Assembly (NCBI GenBank): GCA_015060695.1
Contig: SUYA01000006.1
Span: 62,001 to 126,000, forward strand
Direction of reading: 5' to 3'
DNA length: 64,000 nucleotides
Source of the DNA: Mediterranea massiliensis
GTDB lineage: Bacteria; Bacteroidota; Bacteroidia; Bacteroidales; Bacteroidaceae
In this document: one piece after another, positions 46,833 to 55,484 of the stretch
Position numbering within the stretch: the stretch's first letter is position 1
Layout: each line of letters opens with the position of its first letter
Notes under the pieces: generated by a model
What the model was told of the DNA's origin: nothing
Databases searched by the model: none
Seen by the model: only the letters and a program-made list of their open reading frames with translations
Position numbers and translations under genes: made by a program

Positions 46833-48475
46833 TTTTTATTATATTAGGGTTGTTTATACTTTCCTTTCTTGGAGCACAAGACAATAAGAAAAGCACTTTG
46901 ACCTCATCAGAGAATATTGGGCAACAAGAGAGAAAGAAAACTCGTGTAGATTTGCTCTATGCTGATGAAGCGCAAGCCGATAAATACGCACGTCCCAATG
47001 TGCAATTGCTTATTGGTTCGGTGAAACTTCGTCACGACAGTATGTATATGTATTGTGATACTGCATATATTTTTGAAACAACCAACTCGGTTGAGGCTTT
47101 CGGCAATGTTAGGATGGAGCAAGGCGATACCTTATTTATATATAGTGATTATCTCTATTATGACGGAACTACCCAATTGGCCATGTTGCGTAACCATGTA
47201 AGGTTAATAAATCGTAATACGGAATTGACAACCGATAGCTTGAATTATGACCGTCTTTATGATTTAGGTTACTATTTTGAATACGGAACACTAACTGACG
47301 AGGAGAATGTGCTGACTTCTATTTGGGGAGAGTATAGTCCTTCTACAAAAATTGCAATCTTCAATCACGATGTTGAATTGGTTAATCCTCAATTTACTTT
47401 AACTTCGGACACATTAAAATATAGTACAGACACCAAAATAGCAACGATATTAGGGCCATCTAATATTGTCAGTGAAGCTAATCATATCTATTCGGAGCGT
47501 GGTATTTATAACACTACTACCCAACAAGCAGAGTTGTTAGATCGTTCGATATTGACCAATGAAGGGAAACGTTTGGTGGGCGATAGTCTTTTCTATGACC
47601 GCGCATTGGGTTACGGGGAAGCTTTTTATGATGTTCGTATGAATGATACGATAAATAAAAGTATGCTTACCGGCAATTATTGTTATTATAATGAATTAGT
47701 GGGCGATGCTTTAGCTACCGATAGGGCGGTGGCTGTTGACTATTCGCAAGGAGATAGTCTCTTTATGCATGGCGACACGTTGCGTTTGGTCACTTATTTC
47801 ATGAATACAGATTCAATGTATCGTGAGATGAGGGCTTATCACAAGGTGCGTATTTATCGGACTGATGTACAAGGTGTTTGCGATTCATTGGTGTTTAGTT
47901 CGAAAGACACTTGCTTGACAATGTACACAGACCCTGTGTTATGGCAAGGAAGTCAGCAGCTTTTAGGTGAAGAGATAAAAATCTATATGAATGACAGTAC
48001 CATTGATTGGGCTCATATTATCAATCAGGCTTTAGCTATTGAGAAGAAGGACTCTATTCATTACAATCAAGTAGCAGGTAAAGAGATGAAAGCTTTCTTT
48101 CAAGCCGGTGAAATGAGGCAAGTAGATGTAAATGGTAATGTCTTAGTGATTTTTTATCCCGTAGAAGAACGTGATAGTTCGCTGATAATGATGAATAATA
48201 CAGAAGGTAGCTATTTGCGTATGTTGTTGAAGGATAGAAAATTGGAGAGTGGTACATTTATCGGTAAAACCAATGGTATAGCTTATCCGTTGGATCAGAT
48301 TCCGGCAGATAAGTATAGACTTCCGGCTTTTGCTTGGTTCGATTACATGCGTCCCCGCAATAAAAACGATATATTTAATTGGCGAGGGAAGAATGCAGAT
48401 GAGGTGCTACGTAAAAGCGATAGAAAGCCGGCCGTTTCACCGCGCGATATGAATATTAAACGAATAAAAAAATAA
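46817..48475 (+). CDS. OstA/LptA-like LPS transport protein
   Basis: A 552-residue exported protein with signal MDKRLIFIILGLFILSFLGA ending before QDNKK. The body is made of OstA-type beta-jellyroll repeats (NVQLLIGSVKLRHDSMYMYC, FGNVRMEQGDTLFIYSDYLY, NHVRLINRNTELTTDSLNYD), which in LptA and LptD carry lipopolysaccharide between membranes. It is longer than LptA and lacks the LptD barrel. The C terminus is rich in lysine and arginine. Coupled to surA by a 16-base overlap, which supports an outer-membrane biogenesis role. Confidence 0.87.
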   Translation: MDKRLIFIILGLFILSFLGAQDNKKSTLTSSENIGQQERKKTRVDLLYADEAQADKYARPNVQLLIGSVKLRHDSMYMYCDTAYIFETTNSVEAFGNVRMEQGDTLFIYSDYLYYDGTTQLAMLRNHVRLINRNTELTTDSLNYDRLYDLGYYFEYGTLTDEENVLTSIWGEYSPSTKIAIFNHDVELVNPQFTLTSDTLKYSTDTKIATILGPSNIVSEANHIYSERGIYNTTTQQAELLDRSILTNEGKRLVGDSLFYDRALGYGEAFYDVRMNDTINKSMLTGNYCYYNELVGDALATDRAVAVDYSQGDSLFMHGDTLRLVTYFMNTDSMYREMRAYHKVRIYRTDVQGVCDSLVFSSKDTCLTMYTDPVLWQGSQQLLGEEIKIYMNDSTIDWAHIINQALAIEKKDSIHYNQVAGKEMKAFFQAGEMRQVDVNGNVLVIFYPVEERDSSLIMMNNTEGSYLRMLLKDRKLESGTFIGKTNGIAYPLDQIPADKYRLPAFAWFDYMRPRNKNDIFNWRGKNADEVLRKSDRKPAVSPRDMNIKRIKK

Positions 48476-48481
48476 GCAGTC

Positions 48482-48772
48482 ATGGGAATGTTTACAATGA
48501 GGAAACCACGTGGTTTTCAGCACTCTTATATTTATGTCAACGAGCGAAAGGAGAAATTGGATAAGATGCGTGAAGATGCCAAACGAGATTTGGGCTTATT
48601 GCCTGAGAAGGAATTTTCACCCGAAGACATTCGCGGTAAATTCATTGAAGGGACTACCCATTTGAAACGCCGCAAGGAGAGTGGACGTAAACCTGTGCAT
48701 GTGGGCATTTTCCTGATTATTTTGTTTTTGTTGTTCTATTTGTGGTTTGCCATCACAAATGATGTTATTTAA
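48482..48772 (+). CDS. Small membrane protein of unknown function
   Basis: A 96-residue protein, start MGMFTMRKPRGFQHSYIYVN. The first two thirds are soluble and highly charged (ERKEKLDKMREDAKRDLG, HLKRRKESGRKP); the last third is a single membrane segment (VGIFLIILFLLFYLWFAIT) with a short tail, so it is likely tail-anchored with a cytoplasmic N terminus. I do not recognise a named domain. It begins 6 bases after the OstA-like gene and ends 21 bases before mutL, in the same transcript. Confidence 0.82.
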   Translation: MGMFTMRKPRGFQHSYIYVNERKEKLDKMREDAKRDLGLLPEKEFSPEDIRGKFIEGTTHLKRRKESGRKPVHVGIFLIILFLLFYLWFAITNDVI

Positions 48773-48793
48773 GAATTTCAAGTTTATATATTA

Positions 48794-50659
48794 ATGAGTG
48801 ATATCATTCATTTATTGCCCGATTCGGTAGCCAATCAGATTGCAGCCGGAGAGGTTATACAACGTCCGGCCTCGGTAATCAAAGAACTTGTAGAAAATGC
48901 GATTGATGCTGAAGCCAAAGAGATACATGTGTTGGTTACCGATGCCGGTAAAACCTCTATTCAAGTAGTTGATGATGGCAAAGGTATGTCTGAGACCGAT
49001 GCACGACTGGCTTTCGAGCGACATGCGACTTCAAAAATCAGTGCTGCCTCCGACTTGTTTGCGTTGCGTACCATGGGATTCCGAGGAGAAGCATTGGCCT
49101 CTATTGCCGCTGTTGCTGAGGTGGAATTGAAGACTCGCCAAGAAGCCGATGAATTGGGGACTCATCTGTTTATAGCTGCCTCTAAGGTAGAGAAGCAGGA
49201 GTTGATTTCGTGCGCCAAGGGTAGTAATTTTACGGTAAAAAATCTTTTTTTCAACGTACCGGCTAGACGTAAGTTCTTAAAAACAAATTCTACCGAACTT
49301 AGTAATATACTGACTGAGTTTGAACGGATAGCTTTGGTACATCCTCATGTCTCTTTTTCCCTTTATAGTAATGATACCGAGATATTCAACCTTCCGGAGA
49401 CAACGTTGCGCCAACGTATTCTTGCCGTCTTTGGCAAAAGATTGAATCAGCAATTGCTGTCGGTAGAAGTGAATACTTCGCTGATAAAGATTAGTGGCTT
49501 TGTAGCTAAGCCGGAAACGGCCAGAAAGAAGGGTGCGCATCAGTATTTTTTTGTAAATGGCCGCTATATGCGTCATCCTTATTTCCATCGGGCTGTGATG
49601 GATGCTTTCGAACAGTTGATTCCGGCCGGTGAGCAAATCTCTTATTTCATCTATTTCGAAGTAGATCCTTCGAATATTGATGTCAATATTCATCCTACTA
49701 AGACCGAAATCAAGTTTGAGAACGAGCAGGCTATCTGGCAGATTTTGTCGGCTGCTATCAAAGAGACGTTGGGCCGATTCCATGCAGTACCTGCCATTGA
49801 TTTCGATACGGAGGATATGCCTGACATACCGGCTTTTGGTCAAGAGGTGCAAAACATAGAACCTCCGAAGGTACATTTCGATGCTGATTTCAATCCTTTT
49901 AAGTCAACTTCTTATAAAAAGGAGAGTTATTCGCGTCCTGCAAGTGTGGGATGGGAGAATCTGTATGCCGGTTTAGAGGGAAGGACAAAGAGTGATGTTG
50001 AGGCTGAGGAACCTATGAATTTTGATGATGAGGTGTCTCATTCTCACTCTATGCAATTGTCTTCTACGCTCTATTCTTCGGAATCGTTGCGCGAAAAGGG
50101 TGCCCAGCATTTACAGTTTAAGGGTCGTTTTATACTGACGTCTGTGAAGTCGGGTTTGATGTTGATTGACCAGCATCGGGCGCATGTGACGGTTTTGTTC
50201 GAGCGTTATATGACTCAAATCCGGCAGAAGCAGGGCTTGTCGCAAGGTGTTTTGTTTCCCGAAGTTATTGAATTGCCCCTTTCTGAAGCTGCGGTGTTAG
50301 AGGGTATGTTGGACGATATGTCGTATGTTGGTTTTGAATTGACACCGTTGGGAGGTGGTAGCTATGCTATCAACGGGGTGCCTTCGGGTATTGATGGGTT
50401 GAATCCGGTAGAGTTGCTGCGTAGCATGATTCAGACGGCTATGGAGAAGGGGTGTGATGTGAAGGAGGAAGTACAGGCACGTTTGGCTTTAACGTTGGCA
50501 CGCGCCGCCGCCATTGTTTATGGTCAGGTGTTGAGCAACGATGAGATGGCCAATTTAGTGGACAGCTTGTTTGCCTGTCCTTCTCCTACTTATACGCCGG
50601 ATGGTCGTGTTGTATTGAGTACGATTAAGGAGGAAGATATTGACAAATTGTTCAAATAA
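48794..50659 (+). CDS. mutL: DNA mismatch repair protein MutL
   Basis: Links mismatch recognition by MutS to strand removal. The 621-residue protein has the GHKL ATPase motifs [35 protein letters not shown] and [18 protein letters not shown], then a transducer domain with [20 protein letters not shown] and [17 protein letters not shown]. After an acidic linker (about residues 360-430) comes the C-terminal dimerisation domain. The endonuclease motif DQHA-x2-E-x4-E seen in many MutLs reads [13 protein letters not shown] here, so it looks degenerate. Confidence 0.96.
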   Translation: MSDIIHLLPDSVANQIAAGEVIQRPASVIKELVENAIDAEAKEIHVLVTDAGKTSIQVVDDGKGMSETDARLAFERHATSKISAASDLFALRTMGFRGEALASIAAVAEVELKTRQEADELGTHLFIAASKVEKQELISCAKGSNFTVKNLFFNVPARRKFLKTNSTELSNILTEFERIALVHPHVSFSLYSNDTEIFNLPETTLRQRILAVFGKRLNQQLLSVEVNTSLIKISGFVAKPETARKKGAHQYFFVNGRYMRHPYFHRAVMDAFEQLIPAGEQISYFIYFEVDPSNIDVNIHPTKTEIKFENEQAIWQILSAAIKETLGRFHAVPAIDFDTEDMPDIPAFGQEVQNIEPPKVHFDADFNPFKSTSYKKESYSRPASVGWENLYAGLEGRTKSDVEAEEPMNFDDEVSHSHSMQLSSTLYSSESLREKGAQHLQFKGRFILTSVKSGLMLIDQHRAHVTVLFERYMTQIRQKQGLSQGVLFPEVIELPLSEAAVLEGMLDDMSYVGFELTPLGGGSYAINGVPSGIDGLNPVELLRSMIQTAMEKGCDVKEEVQARLALTLARAAAIVYGQVLSNDEMANLVDSLFACPSPTYTPDGRVVLSTIKEEDIDKLFK

Positions 50660-50679
50660 CTATTGTTGATAGATTACTG

Positions 50680-50723
50680 AAAAATCCCTGCCTAAGTGTT
50701 TTCTTGCTTAGGCAGGGATTTTT
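50680..50723. terminator. Bidirectional terminator between mutL and trpS
   Basis: A perfect 17-bp stem, AAAAATCCCTGCCTAAG with its complement at 50707-50723, has T runs at both ends. It separates the converging mutL and trpS genes. Confidence 0.92.
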
Positions 50724-50749
50724 CTTTGTGATATTCTTTTTATGCGGTG

Positions 50750-51844
50750 TTATTCGCCTTTGAATTTCTTGCTTTGTTCGGCAATGAGTTCGGCATCGTC
50801 GAAGTAGTTGATTTTCATGGCGCGGCGCACTTCGTCCAATGTGTTGGCGGCTTGTGCACGAGCCACGTCGCAACCTTTTTTCAGCATTTCGTAGATGGCA
50901 GGTATATCTTTTTCAAACTCTTTGCGTCTATTGCGTATGGGTTCCAATTCTTCTTGCATGATAGCTGTCAAGAATTTCTTTACCTTCATGTCGCCTAATC
51001 CTCCGCGTTGATAGTGTGCCTTTAGCTCGGCCAGGTTGGGATAGTCGGGCAGGTAGCGTTCAAAGTGTTCGGGACGGCAGAATGCGTCGAGGTATGTAAA
51101 CACGGTGTTTCCCTCTATCTGTCCGGGGTCATCTACACGCAGGTGGTTGGGGTCGGTGTACATGCTCTTTATTTTTTTTGTCACTTCGTCGGCTGTGTCG
51201 CTCAGGTAGATGCAGTTTCCTAACGATTTGCTCATCTTGGCTTTACCATCGGTGCCCGGCAGACGCAGACAAGCGGCATTGTCGGGTAGCAAGATTTCCG
51301 GTTCGACCAGCGTTTCGCCATAGATGTGGTTGAATCGGCGCACAATTTCACGAGCTTGTTCTATCATCGGTTCTTGGTCTTCGCCTACGGGTACGGTAGT
51401 TGCCTTGAAGGCGGTGATGTCGGCCGCTTGGCTGATGGGGTAGGTAAAGAATCCTACGGGGATGCTTGTTTCAAAGTTGCGCATCTGTATTTCTGTCTTT
51501 ACCGTCGGGTTGCGTTGCAGACGGCTGACGGTTACCAAGTTCATGTAGTAGAATGAGAGTTCGCACAATTCGGGTATTTGCGATTGTATGAAGATGGTAC
51601 TTTTTGTCGGGTCAAGTCCACAGGCCAGGTAGTCCAAGGCTACTTCTATCACGTTTTGTCTCACCTTCTCCGGGTTGTCCATATTGTCGGTCAGTGCCTG
51701 AGCATCGGCAATGAAGATGAATGTCTTGTCAAAGAGCCCGGAGTTCTGTAATTCTACTCTTCGGCGCAACGAGCCTACATAGTGGCCAATGTGCAGACGT
51801 CCGGTCGGGCGGTCGCCCGTTAAAATAATTTTTTCTTTTCCCAT
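50750..51844 (-). CDS. trpS: Tryptophanyl-tRNA synthetase
   Basis: Charges tRNA-Trp. The 364-residue class I enzyme starts [20 protein letters not shown] with the HIGH motif, has [14 protein letters not shown] with the KMSKS loop, and conserved blocks DYLACGLDP and [16 protein letters not shown]. Somewhat longer than the E. coli enzyme because of an extended C-terminal helical part. It is monocistronic, with a perfect promoter at 51889-51919 and array B beyond that. Confidence 0.97.
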   Translation of the reverse strand: MGKEKIILTGDRPTGRLHIGHYVGSLRRRVELQNSGLFDKTFIFIADAQALTDNMDNPEKVRQNVIEVALDYLACGLDPTKSTIFIQSQIPELCELSFYYMNLVTVSRLQRNPTVKTEIQMRNFETSIPVGFFTYPISQAADITAFKATTVPVGEDQEPMIEQAREIVRRFNHIYGETLVEPEILLPDNAACLRLPGTDGKAKMSKSLGNCIYLSDTADEVTKKIKSMYTDPNHLRVDDPGQIEGNTVFTYLDAFCRPEHFERYLPDYPNLAELKAHYQRGGLGDMKVKKFLTAIMQEELEPIRNRRKEFEKDIPAIYEMLKKGCDVARAQAANTLDEVRRAMKINYFDDAELIAEQSKKFKGE

Positions 51845-51888
51845 TTTATTGAATGCTTTTCTTGATTTATCTCAATGATTAAGTGGCG

Positions 51889-51919
51889 CAAAGATAACTG
51901 AATCTGTGAGTTTAACAAA
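51889..51919 (-). promoter_or_regulatory. Consensus promoter of trpS
   Basis: On the minus strand TTTG (51919-51916), exactly 19 bases, then TATCTTTG (51896-51889), 45 bases before the trpS ATG. Confidence 0.85.
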
Positions 51920-51982
51920 ATGATAGAGGCCTTTTCTGTGAACTTTTCTTTCCTTCTATCCATAGGGTGTACACTCCTCTCC

Positions 51983-52098
51983 GTTTCCATGCGAGGAAAC
52001 GGTTGTTTCCTAACTGGGAAACGCGCGTTTCCTAACTGAGAAACCGGCGTTTCCATGCAAGGAAACGGCAGTTTCCTTTCGTAGAAATTGAAGGAAAC
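51983..52098. repeat. Array B: five GTTTCC-N6-GGAAAC dyads at exact 22-bp period
   Basis: Units start at 51983, 52005, 52027, 52049 and 52071. Centres are ATGCGA, TAACTG, TAACTG, ATGCAA and TTTCGT; four-base spacers are GGTT, GCGC, CGGC and GGCA. The right arm is GGAAAC in three units, AGAAAC in the third and AGAAAT in the last, with one more GGAAAC at 52093-52098. Design, unit length and period are identical to array A, 47 kb away. It lies between the divergent promoters of trpS and the SPFH gene, outside the predicted transcripts of both. Confidence 0.92.
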
Positions 52099-52176
52099 GC
52101 TAACTGCTTGTAAATGAATTGTTAACTGTTTTCCCCTATGAGTCGTTGTTAATCTTGGTTAAATAGCTGCTGGCTG

Positions 52177-52208
52177 CTTGCAAATGTAGCTGAAAGTAGA
52201 TACTTTTG
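52177..52208 (+). promoter_or_regulatory. Promoter of the SPFH gene
   Basis: CTTG (52177-52180), 20 bases, then TACTTTTG (52201-52208), 38 bases before the ATG at 52247. Confidence 0.65.
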
Positions 52209-52246
52209 TGATATTAAAATGATATCAAAACTTAAAACGCTTTATT

Positions 52247-53206
52247 ATGGAAACAAAGGAAATGAACTATGCCGGTTTCAAGTTGAACGGCTTTGCCATG
52301 TTATTTATTCATTTGGTGCTCTTGACGGGCCTCATTGTAGGTGGTTTCTATTTAGGAAACCTCTATTCTTGCATAGCTTCGGCAATGCTTCTGGTGCTAT
52401 GGATCATCTTGATGGCCGGCTACATGCAGTTGGAACCCAACGAAGCCCGTGCCATGGTCTTCTTTGGAAAATACAAAGGCACCTTCAAGGAGACAGGCTT
52501 CTTTTGGGTGAATCCCTTCCTCGACAAGAAAAAGCTTTCGCTTCGTGCCCGCAACCTCGATGTAGAACCCATCAAGGTAAACGACAAGATTGGTAATCCC
52601 ATCCTCATCGGCCTGGTATTGGTGTGGAAACTGAAGGACACCTACAAGGCTATGTTCGAGATTGATGCACAGACCATGGCCGCTGGAGCAGCAGCTGGCG
52701 GTAACGGCAATCAGGTATCTATTGGAAATGCGGTGGCCGGACGAATGAACGCTTTCGAAAACTTTGTGAAGATACAGAGCGATGCCGCCCTGCGTCAAGT
52801 GGCCGGACAATATGCCTACGATGATAACGAGGCCAATGCCGAAGAGCTGACATTGCGTTCGGGAGGCGAGGAGATAAACGAACAATTGGAGCAGAAGCTG
52901 AACGAACGTTTGGCCATGGCTGGCATGGAGGTAGTAGAAGCACGCATCAACTACCTGGCCTATGCCCCCGAAATTGCCGCCGTCATGCTCCGCCGTCAGC
53001 AAGCATCGGCTATTATCACCGCTCGCGAAAAGATTGTAGAAGGCGCCGTGTCGATGGTAAAGATGGCACTCGACAAACTTTCGGCCGAAGAAATTGTAGA
53101 GTTGGACGAAGAGAAGAAAGCAGCCATGGTCAGCAATCTGCTGGTTGTACTTTGTGCCGACGAAGCCGCCCAACCCGTGGTAAATACAGGTTCCTTACAC
53201 CATTGA
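52247..53206 (+). CDS. SPFH/Band 7 domain membrane protein
   Basis: A 319-residue protein related to stomatin/flotillin. Two hydrophobic segments lie near the N terminus (AMLFIHLVLLTGLIVGGFYL, then CIASAMLLVLWIILMAGYM), followed by the SPFH fold (LEPNEARAMVFFGKYKGTFK, RARNLDVEPIKVNDKIGNPI) and a helical coiled-coil part with MLRRQQASAIITAREKIVEG typical of the C-terminal side of SPFH domains. Such proteins form large oligomeric cages in the membrane; their clients here are unknown. It starts a plus-strand run with a hydrolase 2 bases downstream and a ribbon-helix-helix protein. Confidence 0.9.
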   Translation: METKEMNYAGFKLNGFAMLFIHLVLLTGLIVGGFYLGNLYSCIASAMLLVLWIILMAGYMQLEPNEARAMVFFGKYKGTFKETGFFWVNPFLDKKKLSLRARNLDVEPIKVNDKIGNPILIGLVLVWKLKDTYKAMFEIDAQTMAAGAAAGGNGNQVSIGNAVAGRMNAFENFVKIQSDAALRQVAGQYAYDDNEANAEELTLRSGGEEINEQLEQKLNERLAMAGMEVVEARINYLAYAPEIAAVMLRRQQASAIITAREKIVEGAVSMVKMALDKLSAEEIVELDEEKKAAMVSNLLVVLCADEAAQPVVNTGSLHH

Positions 53207-53208
53207 TT

Positions 53209-54237
53209 ATGAAACCTCGATTGAAACACCTCCTTATGTTAGGCTTGCTACCCGGAATGGCCCTTCCGGTCGTGGCACAGACTTCTGCACAACCCTCTAT
53301 ATATAATAAGGAGAAAGTAGCCGAGCAGGAAGTAATGGTGGGCTTGCCTCAATTTCGCTTGCCTGCCACCCTTACTATGCCCACCTTCGCCTCGTCCGAA
53401 AAGCAGGTGCCATGCATCTTGCTGGTGCATGGTTCCGGTCCCAACGACCGTGACGAAACCTTAGGTCCCAACAAACCCTTCCGCGACTTGGCATGGATGC
53501 TGGCCGAGCGTGGCATTGCTACCCTACGCTACGATAAGCGAACCAAAGTATATGGCGCAAAAAGTGTGCCTGACGGACGAGAAATAGATTACGACGTAGA
53601 GACGGTGGACGATGCCGTTGCCATCATCGGACAGATGGGACAATTTCCTCAGATAGACACTTCTCGCCTCTACCTACTCGGTCATAGCTTAGGAGGCTTG
53701 CTGGCACCTCGCATTGCCCACCTATCAGGTCGCCTGGCCGGTATCATCTACATGGCCGCCTTGGCGCGAGGATTGGAAGATGCGCTGATAGAGCAAGTCA
53801 CTTATATCGCATCTCTTTCGCCCCAATCACCGCAAACCGATGCACAAATTACCGTACTGAAGGCACAAGTGCTCAACGTCAAGAAGTTGGGGCAATTCGA
53901 CTTCGACGAACGCATCCCTCTGCCCATGAATCTGCCACGTTCCTATTGGGCATTTGCCAACACCTATAAGCCCTTGCAGGAGGTAGCTGCTTTGGGTGAA
54001 ATGCCCATGCTCTTCTTGCAAGGCGAACGCGACTATCAAGTAACCTTGATAGACATGAGCCTGTGGAAATTGGCGCTGATGTCAAACCCCAAAGCTCGTT
54101 TCCAAACCTATCCCAAACTGAATCATCTCTTTGGCGAAGGAGAAGGAAAAGCCATGCCTGCCGAATATATGCAACCCACACCCGTACCCTCTTATGTAGC
54201 AGACGATGTGGCATGTTTTATCAATGAAAACCATTAA
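53209..54237 (+). CDS. Exported alpha/beta hydrolase
   Basis: The frame opens inside the SPFH gene, but MKPRLKHLLMLGLLPGMALP at 53209 gives a signal peptide ending near VVAQTSA, and 342 residues. The hydrolase core has the oxyanion-side motif ILLVHGSGPNDRDETLGPNK, the nucleophile elbow YLLGHSLGGLLAPR, a late acid in QGERDYQVTL and the catalytic His in LNHLFGEGEG. The triad is therefore complete. Substrate is unknown; it may be an esterase or peptidase of the envelope. It follows the SPFH gene by 2 bases, so the two are coupled. Confidence 0.88.
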   Translation: MKPRLKHLLMLGLLPGMALPVVAQTSAQPSIYNKEKVAEQEVMVGLPQFRLPATLTMPTFASSEKQVPCILLVHGSGPNDRDETLGPNKPFRDLAWMLAERGIATLRYDKRTKVYGAKSVPDGREIDYDVETVDDAVAIIGQMGQFPQIDTSRLYLLGHSLGGLLAPRIAHLSGRLAGIIYMAALARGLEDALIEQVTYIASLSPQSPQTDAQITVLKAQVLNVKKLGQFDFDERIPLPMNLPRSYWAFANTYKPLQEVAALGEMPMLFLQGERDYQVTLIDMSLWKLALMSNPKARFQTYPKLNHLFGEGEGKAMPAEYMQPTPVPSYVADDVACFINENH

Positions 54238-54240
54238 TCC

Positions 54241-54423
54241 ATGAAGAAAGAAACTTCTACAAAAAACTTCGTCTTGCGCATTGATGCCGAAACCATGGAG
54301 GCCATAGAGAAATGGGCTGCCGATGAGTTTCGTAGCACCAATGGCCAATTGCAATGGATTATTGCTGAAGCGTTGAAAAAAAGTGGAAGATTGAAGAAGA
54401 AAAACAAAAGTCAAACCCCATAA
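54241..54423 (+). CDS. Arc-like ribbon-helix-helix DNA-binding protein
   Basis: A 60-residue protein. KNFVLRIDAETMEAIEKWAA contains the beta strand and first helix of a ribbon-helix-helix fold, and STNGQLQWIIAEALKKSG the second helix; the tail is lysine-rich. No toxin gene is adjacent, so it does not look like an antitoxin. In phage Arc this fold is a repressor; here it may regulate its own operon with the SPFH and hydrolase genes. It starts 3 bases after the hydrolase stop. Confidence 0.85.
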   Translation: MKKETSTKNFVLRIDAETMEAIEKWAADEFRSTNGQLQWIIAEALKKSGRLKKKNKSQTP

Positions 54424-54436
54424 ACCCTTGTTAAAA

Positions 54437-54895
54437 ATGATAAACCTTGGATTCTATTCGGGTAACAACTTACCCACCATCTGCTTCCGTCCTAAATGGG
54501 TCGATTATGTACTGATGACCATCGCTCTCCTTATCACACTCTTTTCGTGGTTCTTTGCCTTCTATCTGCAACAACAAGGCACATTCGTGATTGCAAACCA
54601 CTTGTTGCTGATGATATTGATGACGGTATCGGTGGTAGGCCTCTCCCTGTTGCTCTCCTTCGCTCCCAGTTCCTATTATCGTTTTCCGGTAAAAGTAACC
54701 TCCGCCAATCTGGCCAATCAGTATCTCATAGCCATTCGCTTTTGTAGAGTACTATGTATTTGGTTAGCACTCCTTTCGTTTGCCAGCATCTTGATGGAAC
54801 ACAAAGAGTGGGGCATATTTATCCAGTTTGCCACCCTTTTTCTATTCGGCATATCCTTTGTGACTTACTATGCCATAGCCTATCATTATCGTTGA
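54437..54895 (+). CDS. Membrane protein of unknown function
   Basis: A 152-residue protein, start MINLGFYSGNNLPTICFRPK at ATG 54437 (a TTG at 54428 is in frame). Four hydrophobic segments are visible: VLMTIALLITLFSWFFAFYL, LLLMILMTVSVVGLSLLLSF, FCRVLCIWLALLSFASIL and IQFATLFLFGISFVTYYAIA. No recognised domain. It follows the ribbon-helix-helix gene by 13 bases and probably closes this operon. Confidence 0.78.
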   Translation: MINLGFYSGNNLPTICFRPKWVDYVLMTIALLITLFSWFFAFYLQQQGTFVIANHLLLMILMTVSVVGLSLLLSFAPSSYYRFPVKVTSANLANQYLIAIRFCRVLCIWLALLSFASILMEHKEWGIFIQFATLFLFGISFVTYYAIAYHYR

Positions 54896-55053
54896 TTATC
54901 CCCCTTTTAGAGGCGCCTGAACAGAAAAACCATCTTTCGAAAGGTGAATAACTTATCTTTTTAGTTTTATTAACGCATAAAATTAGTTTCCTAACTTGAA
55001 AATATAGTTCTTTGTACTCCATAAGATTGATAAACCTTGAAAAGTAGAATGAT

Positions 55054-55461
55054 ATGGCAGAAAAAAAGAACTGGCGTGGATTGACAAAACGAGAAGAAGA
55101 AGTAATGACCCTCCTTTGGGACAATGGTCCGATGTTTGTTCGTGAAATGATGGAAAAGTTTACTCATAATCCTCATTTTAATACGGTATCTACCATTGTG
55201 CGCATCTTAGAAGTAAAAGGGTTGGTGAACCACATCGACATGGGATCTACCTACCAATACTACGCTGTGCAGAGCCGCGAAGAATATGGCACTGACACGT
55301 TGCGTGGACTTGTAAAACGCTATTTCCAAAATTCTTACCTCAGCGTGGTTTCATCTTTGGTGAAGGACGAAAACATTTCGCTCGATGAACTGAAGGAACT
55401 CATTGCTATGGTAGAAAATGCCGAGGAAGAGAAGGAGGCAAAAGCAGATAAAACCGAGTAG
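55054..55461 (+). CDS. BlaI/MecI/CopY family repressor
   Basis: A 135-residue winged-helix repressor. LTKREEEVMTLLWDNGPMFV and HFNTVSTIVRILEVKGLVNH give the wing-helix DNA-binding core, and YQYYAVQSREEYGTDTLRGL leads to the dimer helices. BlaI proteins bind operators as dimers and are cleaved when a BlaR1-type sensor is activated. The likely sensor is the M56 protein two genes downstream. I could not find a clear operator dyad upstream. Confidence 0.92.
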   Translation: MAEKKNWRGLTKREEEVMTLLWDNGPMFVREMMEKFTHNPHFNTVSTIVRILEVKGLVNHIDMGSTYQYYAVQSREEYGTDTLRGLVKRYFQNSYLSVVSSLVKDENISLDELKELIAMVENAEEEKEAKADKTE

Positions 55462-55484
55462 TTGAAATAAATAAAGTGAAGCTT

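Noticed and set aside
48503..48516. Palindrome AAACCACGTGGTTT as a parS-like or regulatory site
   Set aside because: It lies inside the coding sequence of the small membrane protein (codons for RKPRGF), has a different arm sequence from parS, and is explained by coding.
54241..54423. Antitoxin of a toxin-antitoxin pair
   Set aside because: The neighbours are an exported hydrolase and a four-span membrane protein; no RelE, MazF or PIN-like toxin is adjacent.
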